A stretch of DNA of 64,000 nucleotides from Pedobacter hiemivivus (GTDB taxonomy: Bacteria > Bacteroidota > Bacteroidia > Sphingobacteriales > Sphingobacteriaceae), in assembly GCF_004331685.1 (NCBI RefSeq), contig NZ_SJSM01000002.1, positions 124,001 through 188,000 on the forward strand, given 5' to 3'. The translations under genes and the position numbers were made by a program. Under the pieces are notes generated by a model. That model made no database searches. It was given only the letters and a program-made list of their open reading frames with translations, and was not told the DNA's origin. This document shows, one piece after another, positions 38,543 to 47,369 of this stretch (position 1 is the first letter of the stretch; every line of letters starts with the position of its first letter).

Positions 38543-38571
38543 ATACCGAATATGATTTCGGTATTCGGTAT
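38543..38571. other. Inverted repeat with duplicated arm in the atpC-ilvE gap
   Basis: ATACCGAA pairs with TTCGGTAT (6-base loop) and a second TTCGGTAT follows at once, so either copy could pair. Nothing else is evident between the ilv promoter and the dispersed repeat (38437-38663) apart from a T/G-rich tract. It might be an operator; no regulator is identifiable. Confidence 0.35.
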
Positions 38572-38663
38572 GGGTATTATGCCAGCATTGTATTTTTTGT
38601 GATTTTCTTCCTAAAACTTGGTATCTCAGGAAAAAAATTGAATAATTTGATGCTTATGCTCTT

Positions 38664-38746
38664 CGTCATGCTGAATTTATTTCAGCATCTCGCACCTGCA
38701 TGGTTGCCTTTTTCTTGTGAGATCCTGAAATAAATTCAGGATGACG
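38664..38746. repeat. Dispersed palindromic repeat, copy 2
   Basis: Same family as 21679-21772: CGTCATGCTGAATTTATTTC, then CATCTCGCAC, a variable centre, and the complementary arm ending ATTCAGGATGACG. The changes in one arm are partly matched in the other (GCTGAA...TTCAGC), suggesting the palindrome itself is maintained. Confidence 0.75.
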
Positions 38747-38773
38747 TAATGCTTTATTTTTTAGGTACAAAAA

Positions 38774-38799
38774 AAGCCCTTTGAAATTTCAAAGGGCTT
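38774..38799 (-). terminator. Intrinsic terminator after atpC
   Basis: Perfect 13-bp palindrome (AAGCCCTTTGAAA and its complement) with, on the - strand, a U-run from 38775 to 38769. It lies 23 bases beyond the atpC stop. Confidence 0.9.
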
Positions 38800-38821
38800 C
38801 TCAATATTGTATGATAAAATA

Positions 38822-39064
38822 TTAAGCAACCCCTTCGGCCAAAACAATAATTTTGTTTTTTAAGACCTCAACCACACCACCTTTAATAATAAAGGTATTA
38901 TCGCCGGTTTTGCTTTTAATAATTACGGGGCCATCCTCCAGAGTAGAAATAATCGGAGCATGGTCGTGCAAAATCTGGAACGAACCCATTGTTCCCGGTA
39001 CGGTAACAGCTGTTACCTCGCCTTCAAAAATTTTCTTGTCTGGTGTTAATATTTCTAGTGTCAT
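38822..39064 (-). CDS. atpC: ATP synthase F1 epsilon subunit, short form
   Basis: An 80-residue epsilon subunit consisting of only the N-terminal beta-sandwich (MTLEILTPDKKIFEGEVTAV ... PGTMGSFQILHDHAPIISTLEDG). The two-helix C-terminal domain that inhibits ATP hydrolysis in longer (about 130-residue) epsilon subunits is absent. It is the partner of AtpD in the catalytic head and is encoded 65 bases behind it. The rest of the ATP synthase operon is not in the window, a split known in Bacteroidota. Confidence 0.95.
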   Translation of the reverse strand: MTLEILTPDKKIFEGEVTAVTVPGTMGSFQILHDHAPIISTLEDGPVIIKSKTGDNTFIIKGGVVEVLKNKIIVLAEGVA

Positions 39065-39079
39065 TTGCTTTTAGATAGG

Positions 39080-39118
39080 AGCGGCGAGGTTTGAGCCAAT
39101 GACTCAAATCTCGCCGCT
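39080..39118. other. Strong intercistronic hairpin between atpD and atpC
   Basis: Two 16-base arms starting AGCGGCGAG pair at 15 of 16 positions across a 7-base loop, filling most of the 65-base gap. No U-run follows. It may stabilise the atpD message or set the atpD:atpC ratio. Confidence 0.65.
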
Positions 39119-39129
39119 ATTTATCAATA

Positions 39130-40653
<1,524 letters not shown>

Positions 40654-40705
40654 TTATAAATATCAATTTGTTAAAGGCTCTTTTATAAGCCTACAATTTG
40701 GTTTG

Positions 40706-40713
40706 CAAAGTTA
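40706..40713 (-). promoter_or_regulatory. Candidate -7 box for atpDC
   Basis: TAACTTTG on the - strand fits TANNTTTG exactly, 71 bases before the atpD start codon. No TTG at the best spacing is obvious; a TTG lies only 11 bases upstream of it. Confidence 0.4.
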
Positions 40714-40852
40714 AAATTTTTATACAAGAATTGCATATATAAATAAAAAGTTTTTCAACAGTTTTTAAAATGGTATTTTAGCGAGTAGTTAAGCAGCATA
40801 AAATCTAGGGTTTAGGTCCTTGTATGACTGTTAATTAAGAAATTATAAGCTC

Positions 40853-41761
40853 ATGAAGACAATACTGGTAACAGGTAGTAATGGCCTTTTAGGCCAGAAA
40901 TTAACAGAACGATTGCTGGAAACGAATCAGTTTAATCTCATCGCAACTTCTAAAGGGGCTAATCGCTTTCCTATTAAAGCAGGTTACACTTATGTTGAAA
41001 TGGATATTCTTGATCCTATAAATGTTAGGGAAGTTGTGGAAAAGTATCAGCCAGATGCGATTATTCATACCGCGGCAATGACCAATGTGGATACCTGTGA
41101 ATCAGAAAAAGGGTTGGCACACCAACTCAATGTTGAAGCGGTGAAAACGCTGGTATCGCTTTGTGAAGAACACAATATTCAGTTGGTCCATTTATCAACA
41201 GATTTTATATTTGATGGCGCGCACGGTCCTTACGATGAAATGGCTGCTCCCAATCCTTTAAGTTATTATGGGATTACTAAATTGGAAGCCGAAGAGGTGA
41301 TTAAAAATTCTACCTGCCGCTGGGCAATCCTTCGTACCATTATAGTATATGGTATTGTAAGTGATATGAGTAGGAGTAATATCGTGCTTTGGGCAAAAGG
41401 TGCACTTGAAAAAGGTAATCCTATTAATGTAGTGAATGATCAGTGGCGGATGCCAACCTTAGCTGAAGATTTAGCAGATTGCTGTTTACTGGCTGTAGAG
41501 AAAGACGCAAGAGGCGTGTATAATGCTTCGGGAAAAGATATGATGAGTATTTCTGAATTGGTAGCCCGTGTAGCGGACTATTGGCATTTAGATAAAAGCC
41601 TGATTAACGAGATTAGTGCCGAAACTTTAAATCAAACGGCAAAAAGACCAGCAAGAACAGGTTTCATCTTAGATAAGACCATTTCTGAACTGGGTTATAA
41701 CCCTAGAAGTTTTGAAGAAGGACTGGCAATAGTTGATCAGCAGTTAAGTCAGCGTACATAA
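40853..41761 (+). CDS. dTDP-4-dehydrorhamnose reductase-family (RmlD-like) extended SDR
   Basis: A 302-residue NAD(P)-binding protein. The N-terminal loop is TGSNGLLGQKL (residues 7-17), with IIHTAAMTNVDTCE and STDFIFDGAHGPYDE in the RmlD positions and the active-site YYGITKLEAE (Tyr-x-x-x-Lys). RmlD reduces dTDP-4-keto-rhamnose, but related proteins serve other nucleotide sugars or regulate methionine adenosyltransferase in eukaryotes. No rfbABC genes lie near, so a dedicated rhamnose role is unproven. It stands alone, divergent from atpD. Confidence 0.82.
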   Translation: MKTILVTGSNGLLGQKLTERLLETNQFNLIATSKGANRFPIKAGYTYVEMDILDPINVREVVEKYQPDAIIHTAAMTNVDTCESEKGLAHQLNVEAVKTLVSLCEEHNIQLVHLSTDFIFDGAHGPYDEMAAPNPLSYYGITKLEAEEVIKNSTCRWAILRTIIVYGIVSDMSRSNIVLWAKGALEKGNPINVVNDQWRMPTLAEDLADCCLLAVEKDARGVYNASGKDMMSISELVARVADYWHLDKSLINEISAETLNQTAKRPARTGFILDKTISELGYNPRSFEEGLAIVDQQLSQRT

Positions 41762-41794
41762 AAAGAATATATCATTAATAAAAAATAAACTAAT

Positions 41795-42259
41795 ATGGCA
41801 TTACAAGTTGGCGATAACGCCCCGGATTTTAAATTATTAAGTACTGATTTGAAAGATGTATCACTTTCAGATTATAAAGGAAAGAAATTGGTTGTACATT
41901 TTTTCCCTTTGGCGTTTACAGGTGTTTGCACTGCACAGTTATGTACAATGAGAGATAGCTTTGGTTTTTACCAGGGAATGAATGCTGATGTTGTAGGTAT
42001 TTCAGTTGATTCTCCTTTTACATTGGCTAAGTTTAAAGAAGAACAAGCTTATCAGTTTCCTTTATTGTCAGATTTCAACAAAGAAACATCACAAGCATAC
42101 GGTTCATTTTATGAAGATTTTGTTCTTAATTTAAAGGGAGTAGCAAAAAGAGCAGCTTTTGTAATTGATGAAGAAGGAAAAATTATCCATTCTGAGGTTT
42201 TAGAGGATGCCGGTAACATGCCTGATTTTGATGCGATTAAGAAAGTAGTAGAAGCTTAA
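41795..42259 (+). CDS. Peroxiredoxin (AhpC/TSA family)
   Basis: A 154-residue thiol peroxidase. Peroxidatic Cys45 lies in PLAFTGVCTAQLC, with Cys50 as a possible resolving residue in the same helix region; the N-terminal VGDNAPDFKL and RAAFVIDEEGKI are typical. It reduces hydrogen peroxide or organic hydroperoxides in the cytoplasm using thioredoxin-like donors. The small size suggests the AhpE/PrxQ branch. It is followed by the tRNA-Arg promoter. Confidence 0.93.
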   Translation: MALQVGDNAPDFKLLSTDLKDVSLSDYKGKKLVVHFFPLAFTGVCTAQLCTMRDSFGFYQGMNADVVGISVDSPFTLAKFKEEQAYQFPLLSDFNKETSQAYGSFYEDFVLNLKGVAKRAAFVIDEEGKIIHSEVLEDAGNMPDFDAIKKVVEA

Positions 42260-42304
42260 GCTCAATTTTTAAGGGTAATGCTTGAGATTATTTTCAAAAA
42301 AAAG

Positions 42305-42335
42305 TTGGTAAAATCAATTTCAAGCATTACTTTTG
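42305..42335 (+). promoter_or_regulatory. Promoter of tRNA-Arg
   Basis: TTG (42305-42307), exactly 20 bases, then TACTTTTG (42328-42335), a full match to the Bacteroidota TTG/TANNTTTG promoter. Expected start is near 42342, 17 bases before the tRNA. Confidence 0.75.
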
Positions 42336-42358
42336 CATCCTGTTAACGAAACAGAAAC

Positions 42359-42432
42359 GCATTTGTAGCTCAATTGGATAGAGCATCTCACTACGGATGA
42401 GAAGGTTTGGGGTTCGAATCCCTACAAGTGCA
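42359..42432 (+). tRNA. tRNA-Arg (anticodon ACG)
   Basis: A 74-base cloverleaf: acceptor GCATTTG pairs with CAAGTGC (one G-U), D-arm GCTC/GAGC, anticodon stem TCTCA/TGAGA with loop CTACGGA giving ACG, T-arm with GTTCGAATC, discriminator A. CCA is not encoded. It has a strong promoter upstream. The 3' end doubles as the last codons of the serine recombinase on the other strand, and it marks the left edge of the mobile element. Confidence 0.95.
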
Positions 42433-43963
42433 CTTCACCGGAATGAAATTTTTCAAGAAATTTTATTCCGGTTTTTTTATATCTTAACTTGTTGTTTATC
42501 TGGTAGATAAGCTCGGCAGCTTGATTGATTTTGGTGGTTCGATGAGACTCTCCGTCAAACACCCATTTTTCAGGGTAAACGGAACCTATAATTAGTCTTT
42601 TAATATCAGAATCAGCATCTGAATAAAATTGAGATAGTTTTTGCAGGTTTTTGGTAGCTAAATCTGCCAGGCCTTCAATATCGAGATCTTCTGTGTCCCG
42701 GTTATTAAATTGCTTTAATTCTGCTTCAGCCCTTACGATCTTATCATCGCATTCTTTTTTGATTTCCTGGTATTCTTTACCACTGATGATATCAGTCAGT
42801 AATAATTCTCTGGCTTTAGTAATTCTGTTGTTCTGTAGGGTGATGAATTCGACGGTTCGATTATAGTCCGGTCTCCTTGTTTTGGAATCGTAAAATGCGT
42901 CACAAACTACAGCTTTAAACAATTCAGCCATTCCACGCTTAGGAACGAATTGTTTTAACATACGTTCAAACAAAATATTGGTTGGTTCTGCTTTAAACCT
43001 GGTCCCACAACTACAGTGGTAATAATGATAGTAATGCTTGCGACCTCTTGATGCACTTCCGCTTAACAGGTTATTGCATTTTGGGCAGATTAAGAAACCT
43101 CTTAAAGCAAGGGAGCGTGGGGAAACCGCTTTTGTCCCTTTCTTGTTTTTGAACTGGCGCTTCCGGTCTTCCAGCATATCCTGAACCTGGTAAAACAGCC
43201 TTTCGGAAATCAAAGGCTCGTGTTGTCCATCGACCAATTGTGCCTCTTCATCCTTAAATTGTGGAACTCTTATTTTACCACAATAGCCGGGGTTACGGAT
43301 ATAGTCCCAGAAACTACTCCGGCTACATTTCAAGCCCTTTTCCCTTGCCTTCATCCACACATGTTCGGTTGCCAGTGTACCTTCAGCAAGTTGTTCAAAT
43401 GCCCATTTCATATAACTGGCTTCTGGTTCATGGATGGCAATATACTTCCTGCCGTCTTGTGTAATCCTGTTTTTATAACCTATTGGTGCCAGTCCCATCC
43501 AGCGACCTTCTTTTTTTGCCCTTCTCATGCCATAGGTGACATTCAAAGCTCTTCTGTCATTTTCTACTTCGGGCATGGATAGGTAAACGGCCAATATGGT
43601 CTTGCTTTCAGGTACAGATAAGTCTAAAGGCTGTTCGATGGCAATCGGTTGGGTCTGGTAATCAACAGTGAGGATCCGGATCATCTGGTAGGCATCTGCT
43701 GTATTTCTGCTGAATCGATCCCATTTGGTGAACATGACGTAATCAAAGTCTTCTCCTCTTGATTTCTTCATATCTGCCAATAATTTCGTCCATTCCGGGC
43801 GATTAAAGGTCTTTGCAGAATAATCTTCAAAAATGATCCTGGTGACCAGGATATCGTTCTTTAAGCAATGGGTTTGTAAGCGTTCAGCCTGATCCCTTTG
43901 GGAAAAGCCTTTGTCGGCCTGTTCATCAGTGCTTACCCTGATGTATAAACATGCTCTTTTCAT
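42422..43963 (-). CDS. Large serine recombinase (site-specific integrase/resolvase family)
   Basis: A 513-residue large serine recombinase that would excise and insert the element. The resolvase-like catalytic domain is residues 1-150, with nucleophile Ser11 in LYIRVSTDEQADKGFS and arginines in KWDRFSRNTADAY. A recombinase domain follows (about 165-260), then a zinc ribbon CPKCNNLL ... HCSCGTRF (about 300-330) and a coiled-coil region. The last codons (EVHL and stop) come from the tRNA-Arg 3' end, and the stretch before them from the tRNA terminator. The present C-terminus is therefore created by integration at the tRNA, or the att core lies within the gene's end. Confidence 0.93.
   Translation of the reverse strand: MKRACLYIRVSTDEQADKGFSQRDQAERLQTHCLKNDILVTRIIFEDYSAKTFNRPEWTKLLADMKKSRGEDFDYVMFTKWDRFSRNTADAYQMIRILTVDYQTQPIAIEQPLDLSVPESKTILAVYLSMPEVENDRRALNVTYGMRRAKKEGRWMGLAPIGYKNRITQDGRKYIAIHEPEASYMKWAFEQLAEGTLATEHVWMKAREKGLKCSRSSFWDYIRNPGYCGKIRVPQFKDEEAQLVDGQHEPLISERLFYQVQDMLEDRKRQFKNKKGTKAVSPRSLALRGFLICPKCNNLLSGSASRGRKHYYHYYHCSCGTRFKAEPTNILFERMLKQFVPKRGMAELFKAVVCDAFYDSKTRRPDYNRTVEFITLQNNRITKARELLLTDIISGKEYQEIKKECDDKIVRAEAELKQFNNRDTEDLDIEGLADLATKNLQKLSQFYSDADSDIKRLIIGSVYPEKWVFDGESHRTTKINQAAELIYQINNKLRYKKTGIKFLEKFHSGEVHL
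42437..42478 (+). terminator. Terminator of tRNA-Arg, inside the recombinase 3' end
   Basis: ACCGGAAT and ATTCCGGT form the outer stem, extended by AAATTT pairs, followed by seven T. It ends the + strand tRNA transcript while its sequence also encodes the C-terminus of the - strand recombinase. Confidence 0.8.
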
Positions 43964-44009
43964 TAAATTTCTCCTTTCATTTCATGTAGTTGGTGAATAA
44001 ATAAATCGA

Positions 44010-44225
44010 TTATTTAAACAGTTTTCTTGGTGTTTTTACTTCTGGTGATTTTTCACCTGAAGCCTTGTTAATCATCTGTTTGACCGATAATTTAGCGAAT
44101 TTATACATGAAATCCAAAATAAGTTCTGCTTCGGTTTCAGTTATGATGGTGCCATTTTGCTGGAGGATTTTGATGGCTTTTTGAGGGGTGATGGTACGTT
44201 TACCAGTAGGTCTGAAATTCTTCAT
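44010..44225 (-). CDS. Small hypothetical protein of the mobile element
   Basis: A 71-residue basic protein (MKNFRPTGKRTITPQKAIKI...), starting 46 bases ahead of the recombinase on the same strand. The middle (TETEAELILDFMYKFAKLSVKQ) is a predicted amphipathic helix pair. It resembles small helical accessory proteins found next to integrases in Bacteroidota elements, and could be an excision or DNA-binding accessory factor. No catalytic motif is visible and I do not assign a function. Confidence 0.65.
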   Translation of the reverse strand: MKNFRPTGKRTITPQKAIKILQQNGTIITETEAELILDFMYKFAKLSVKQMINKASGEKSPEVKTPRKLFK

Positions 44226-44272
44226 GTTGCATAGTTAAAATGCAAACATGGAAGAGAATGAATTAGTATTGT

Positions 44273-44292
44273 CTCTAGTAGTGATGAATAAA
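44273..44292 (+). repeat. Left inverted repeat bounding the CHAT-like gene
   Basis: CTCTAGTAGTGAT followed by GAATAAA matches the complement of 45229-45248 at 16 of 20 positions. An additional related copy in the opposite direction, TCACCACTAGAG, lies at 44324-44335. The gene at 44422-45216 lies between the outer copies. Confidence 0.5.
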
Positions 44293-44421
44293 ACTCGATT
44301 TTTATGAGGAGAAAATAAGCTGGTCACCACTAGAGGTAAATATTACTGCTCAATTTGCCTTCGGAGTTAGATTATTTTACGGCTACAGTAAGTTCAGGTG
44401 TCTGATTTTGCTCAGAACTCC

Positions 44422-45216
44422 TCAGGTCATTAGAAATGCTTTTTTCATCTTATAAATAAAGCTTGTTCTGTTAAATGTGTTTACATTGGTTTTGACGCGA
44501 TTTCTTCTTTCAGCACGGTTTAGGTTCGGGTAATGTTCCTTCGCCTGCTTAGCTAAGCGCTTGAAAGTTTCGTTTTTGTTGATGGTTGTTCCTTTGTAAT
44601 TCTTTTCTATGTGATGTTCAAATATGCCTTTAGCATGTAAGTAAATGTATTTGTGTCTTCGATCATTAAATGCTAACTTTTTAAGTGCATTATCCAAATT
44701 CTGTTCTGTTAATAAGCTATCATAAAAATCACTAAAATCTTCCATTAGGTCTCCAGAGCTAATCTCCTCTTTCGGACCAATGTAACCCCAATAAGGTGAA
44801 GGTTTGGTTATATCTATCATTCGCCAAATTTCACTACCCCAACATGAGGCTAAAGTTATGATCAATTGATTGTTTGTTCTGATATTAATTAAACGGCAGT
44901 GATCCATAAACTCATGCCAAAGAATTTGTTCCTTATTTTTAAGTTCCAGCCCCTTTTTAAAGCCATGCAATTCAAAATGCAAAATTGGCATTAAATCATC
45001 CTTCAAAACATTATTACATACTTCGTTCAGAACATCAAGTAATTCCTTTTTTGAGCTAGGGTTATAAAAGTATTTTCCATGCTCATATTTATCACACCAT
45101 CTGGCTATAGTATCGTCATACAACTGTTTACCTGTCTGAGGTTCATTGTCTGGAAGCGATTGTATAACAACTACTCCATTATACTTTAATCTGAATGCTG
45201 GTTTTTCCTTTTCCAT
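44422..45216 (-). CDS. Putative caspase/CHAT-like (clan CD) cysteine peptidase, mobile-element cargo
   Basis: A 264-residue protein of no named family that I recognise, but with a clan CD-like layout. An opening strand VVVIQSLPDNEPQTGKQLYD is followed by MPILHFELHG with His80, His84 and Gly85, then NQLIITLASCWGS with Cys125, then GYIGPKEEISSGD and FSDFYDSLLTEQNLDNALKKLA. The His-Gly, downstream Cys preceded by a hydrophobic strand, and closing FY..LL.....AL helix is the CHAT/caspase order. A basic C-terminal tail (190-264) is extra. Such peptidases act in programmed death and phage defence in bacteria. The gene is isolated between recombinase and mob genes, bounded by inverted repeats. Activity and role are inferred. 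Confidence 0.6.
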   Translation of the reverse strand: MEKEKPAFRLKYNGVVVIQSLPDNEPQTGKQLYDDTIARWCDKYEHGKYFYNPSSKKELLDVLNEVCNNVLKDDLMPILHFELHGFKKGLELKNKEQILWHEFMDHCRLINIRTNNQLIITLASCWGSEIWRMIDITKPSPYWGYIGPKEEISSGDLMEDFSDFYDSLLTEQNLDNALKKLAFNDRRHKYIYLHAKGIFEHHIEKNYKGTTINKNETFKRLAKQAKEHYPNLNRAERRNRVKTNVNTFNRTSFIYKMKKAFLMT

Positions 45217-45228
45217 ATTTTAAATATA

Positions 45229-45248
45229 ATTATTTATCACCACTAGTG
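45229..45248 (-). repeat. Right inverted repeat bounding the CHAT-like gene
   Basis: Read on the - strand: CACTAGTGGTGATAAATAAT, the counterpart of 44273-44292. It lies 12 bases before the CHAT-like start codon, so it may also be part of that gene's promoter or operator. It continues into GTGACC, making a local CACTAGTG palindrome. Confidence 0.5.
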
Positions 45249-45297
45249 ACCAACCCATTTTCTCCCTTTCCACCTTTGGCTATCAAATCACATAGTC

Positions 45298-45522
45298 ATG
45301 AACAAAACAATAAAACTGAAAGCGCAACTAGAGGAAACAAGATTGCCGTCAAGGAAAACCAAAGACCCGAATCTGAAGGGCAGAAAATATAAAGGAAGTC
45401 CTTATCTGAAACTAAAGAAAGTCAAGGCCGATCCACGTGTCAAAATCCGGCAACTCCTAAGGACTTTTGTTCCCCTTGAACAATTCAAGCCACCTCGAAG
45501 TTCTGAACAAACCGTCCGGTAA
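45298..45522 (+). CDS. Possible small basic protein
   Basis: A 74-codon frame with a very basic product (MNKTIKLKAQLEETRLPSRK...; about one third Lys/Arg) and no recognisable domain. It lies upstream of mobC in the same direction, in a 474-base gap that otherwise holds the right inverted repeat and a candidate oriT. It could be a nucleic-acid-binding accessory protein or a chance frame; codon use offers no strong support. Confidence 0.3.
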   Translation: MNKTIKLKAQLEETRLPSRKTKDPNLKGRKYKGSPYLKLKKVKADPRVKIRQLLRTFVPLEQFKPPRSSEQTVR

Positions 45523-45623
45523 ATAATAGCCAATCCATACATCCTAGTTCAATCACTAACAAGCGTTTAAAAGCACTGTTATAAGTAGCTTTATGTAGCC
45601 CGAGTGGTCTAAGCAAAGATATA

Positions 45624-45639
45624 TTTTCGTCCACGAAAA
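45624..45639. other. Candidate oriT hairpin
   Basis: TTTTCG-TCCA-CGAAAA is a short perfect inverted repeat 51 bases before mobC, followed by a C/T-rich tract. Relaxase-accessory operons commonly have the nick site just upstream, next to such a repeat. The nick position cannot be read. Confidence 0.35.
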
Positions 45640-45690
45640 CCTTTTACAGGCTGCGGAACTTGCCTCTTTTTATTTCAATATAAACCGATT

Positions 45691-46098
45691 ATGCCCAGAA
45701 AGAAATCAACCAATCCTGAATCAGTATTAACACATTTTGTCAGAACCAGGGTAACTGAAAAAGTCTACCTCAGGTTAGATAAGATCAGCCGGAATAGCGA
45801 TTGTCATTCTGTGGGCGGGGTTGCCAGAAAGATCCTGAGCCAGGAGAAGATCACCCTCTTTTATAAGGACATTACAATGAATGCAACTATGGAAGAACTG
45901 GCACTGATTCGTAAGGAATTAAGGGCGATTGGTGTCAACATCAACCAGATCACTCGTAGTTTCAACCAGGACAAGTCTGAAGCCAAGCGCACTTTTTATG
46001 CAATAAAAGCAGCTGACCAATATCAAAAGATTGATGTCAAGGTGGATGAACTCTTAATCATCATTTCCAAACTCGCGGACAAATGGTTGCAAGGATAA
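45691..46098 (+). CDS. MobC-like relaxosome accessory protein
   Basis: A 135-residue protein with an N-terminal ribbon-helix-helix-like segment (RTRVTEKVYLRLDKISRNSDCHSVGGVARKIL, about 18-50) and the MobC signature ELALIRKELRAIGVNINQITRSFNQ (about 68-92). MobC proteins bind oriT and help the relaxase nick it. The stop overlaps the relaxase start by 16 bases, a typical coupled mob operon. Confidence 0.9.
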   Translation: MPRKKSTNPESVLTHFVRTRVTEKVYLRLDKISRNSDCHSVGGVARKILSQEKITLFYKDITMNATMEELALIRKELRAIGVNINQITRSFNQDKSEAKRTFYAIKAADQYQKIDVKVDELLIIISKLADKWLQG

Positions 46099-47360
46099 TA
46101 CCGGGTAAGACCATTAGGGGGGCACTGCATTACAATGAGAATAAGGTGGACCATGGGGAGGCGAGTTTGATTATGGCCAGTGGTTTTGCAGGGGAAATCC
46201 AGCAGATGAATTTTAACCAGAAACTGAACCGTTTTAAACACCTGTTGGAATTAAGGCCTGAGGTGAGGACCAACACTTTGCACATTTCGCTTAACTTCCA
46301 TTCCACTGAGCAGTTGGATAATTTCACGCTACAGCAGATCGCTAACCGTTACATGGAAAAGATCGGTTACGGGGATCAGCCTTTTCTGGTTTACCGTCAT
46401 GATGATGCTGCGCACATGCATGTACATATCGTGACCACCAATATCACCGCGAAGGGGAAAAGGATAGAGTTGCACAACAATGCCTTTCAATCAGAAGAGG
46501 CCAGAAAAGAAATTGAAACGGAGTTTAACCTGGTGAAGGCTGAATCAAAGAACATCCAAAAGGAACCTGGGATCAAAAAGGTGGAAGCTGGAAAAGTCAA
46601 ATATGGTAAGATTCCGACCAAAAGAGCCATCAGCAATATCCTGACGGGCGTGACGCGGGATTACAAGTTTACTTCTCTGGCCGAATTTAACGCCATTCTA
46701 AAGTGCTTCAATGTGGTGGCTTTACGTGGGGGAGAAGATACACCGATGTATAAGCATAAAGGATTGATGTTTTCCATGCTGGATGAAAAAGGTAAGCCTA
46801 TAGGAGTTCCGGTAAAGGCGAGTGCTTTTTATGCCAGGCCAACACTGAAAAACCTGGAGAAGCTATTTGTCAGAAATATAGAAAAAAGAAAACAGTATAA
46901 AGCTGGTCTGAAACAGCGGATCGACCAGGTGTTGAGCGCAAAGGGTAAAATGTCCAGATCTCAGTTTGAGCTGGAATTGAAAAAGCAGGGGATTGAGGTG
47001 GCTTTTCGTCAAAATGCACAAGGTTTTATTTTTGGGGTTACTTATGTGGATCACCACAGCCAGACTGTGTTTAATGGAAGTGATCTGGGTAAGAGCTATA
47101 GCGCGAAGGCACTAACGGATCGGTTTATAGCTGCGATTCAAAGGACTGCTTTGGAAAATAAACCATCAGTAAAGACTAAAGAACAACCACGCACTCAAAT
47201 TCAGCAATGGCCTAAAGAATATATGAACACCGAGGTAAATACAAATTTTTTAGAGGCATTATTGGCCAAAACGCAGCCTGAATATGGTATAGGTATGCCG
47301 CGCAGAAGAAAGAAGCGGAAAAAACGTCGTCCGCAAATGAATCAGGAGTTGACTTTATAA
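46083..47360 (+). CDS. Relaxase/mobilisation nuclease
   Basis: A 425-residue DNA-strand transferase that nicks at oriT and pilots the strand. The metal triad is HMHVHIVT (His111, His113, His115); the catalytic Tyr is probably in the N-terminal ALHYNENKV. The N-terminal 170 residues form the relaxase domain; the rest is basic and probably binds DNA, ending RRRKKRKKRRP. It is the MobB-type protein of Bacteroidota mobilisable elements. It starts inside mobC and is followed by the coupling protein after 9 bases. Confidence 0.93.
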   Translation: MVARIIPGKTIRGALHYNENKVDHGEASLIMASGFAGEIQQMNFNQKLNRFKHLLELRPEVRTNTLHISLNFHSTEQLDNFTLQQIANRYMEKIGYGDQPFLVYRHDDAAHMHVHIVTTNITAKGKRIELHNNAFQSEEARKEIETEFNLVKAESKNIQKEPGIKKVEAGKVKYGKIPTKRAISNILTGVTRDYKFTSLAEFNAILKCFNVVALRGGEDTPMYKHKGLMFSMLDEKGKPIGVPVKASAFYARPTLKNLEKLFVRNIEKRKQYKAGLKQRIDQVLSAKGKMSRSQFELELKKQGIEVAFRQNAQGFIFGVTYVDHHSQTVFNGSDLGKSYSAKALTDRFIAAIQRTALENKPSVKTKEQPRTQIQQWPKEYMNTEVNTNFLEALLAKTQPEYGIGMPRRRKKRKKRRPQMNQELTL

Positions 47361-47369
47361 TTATTTTAT

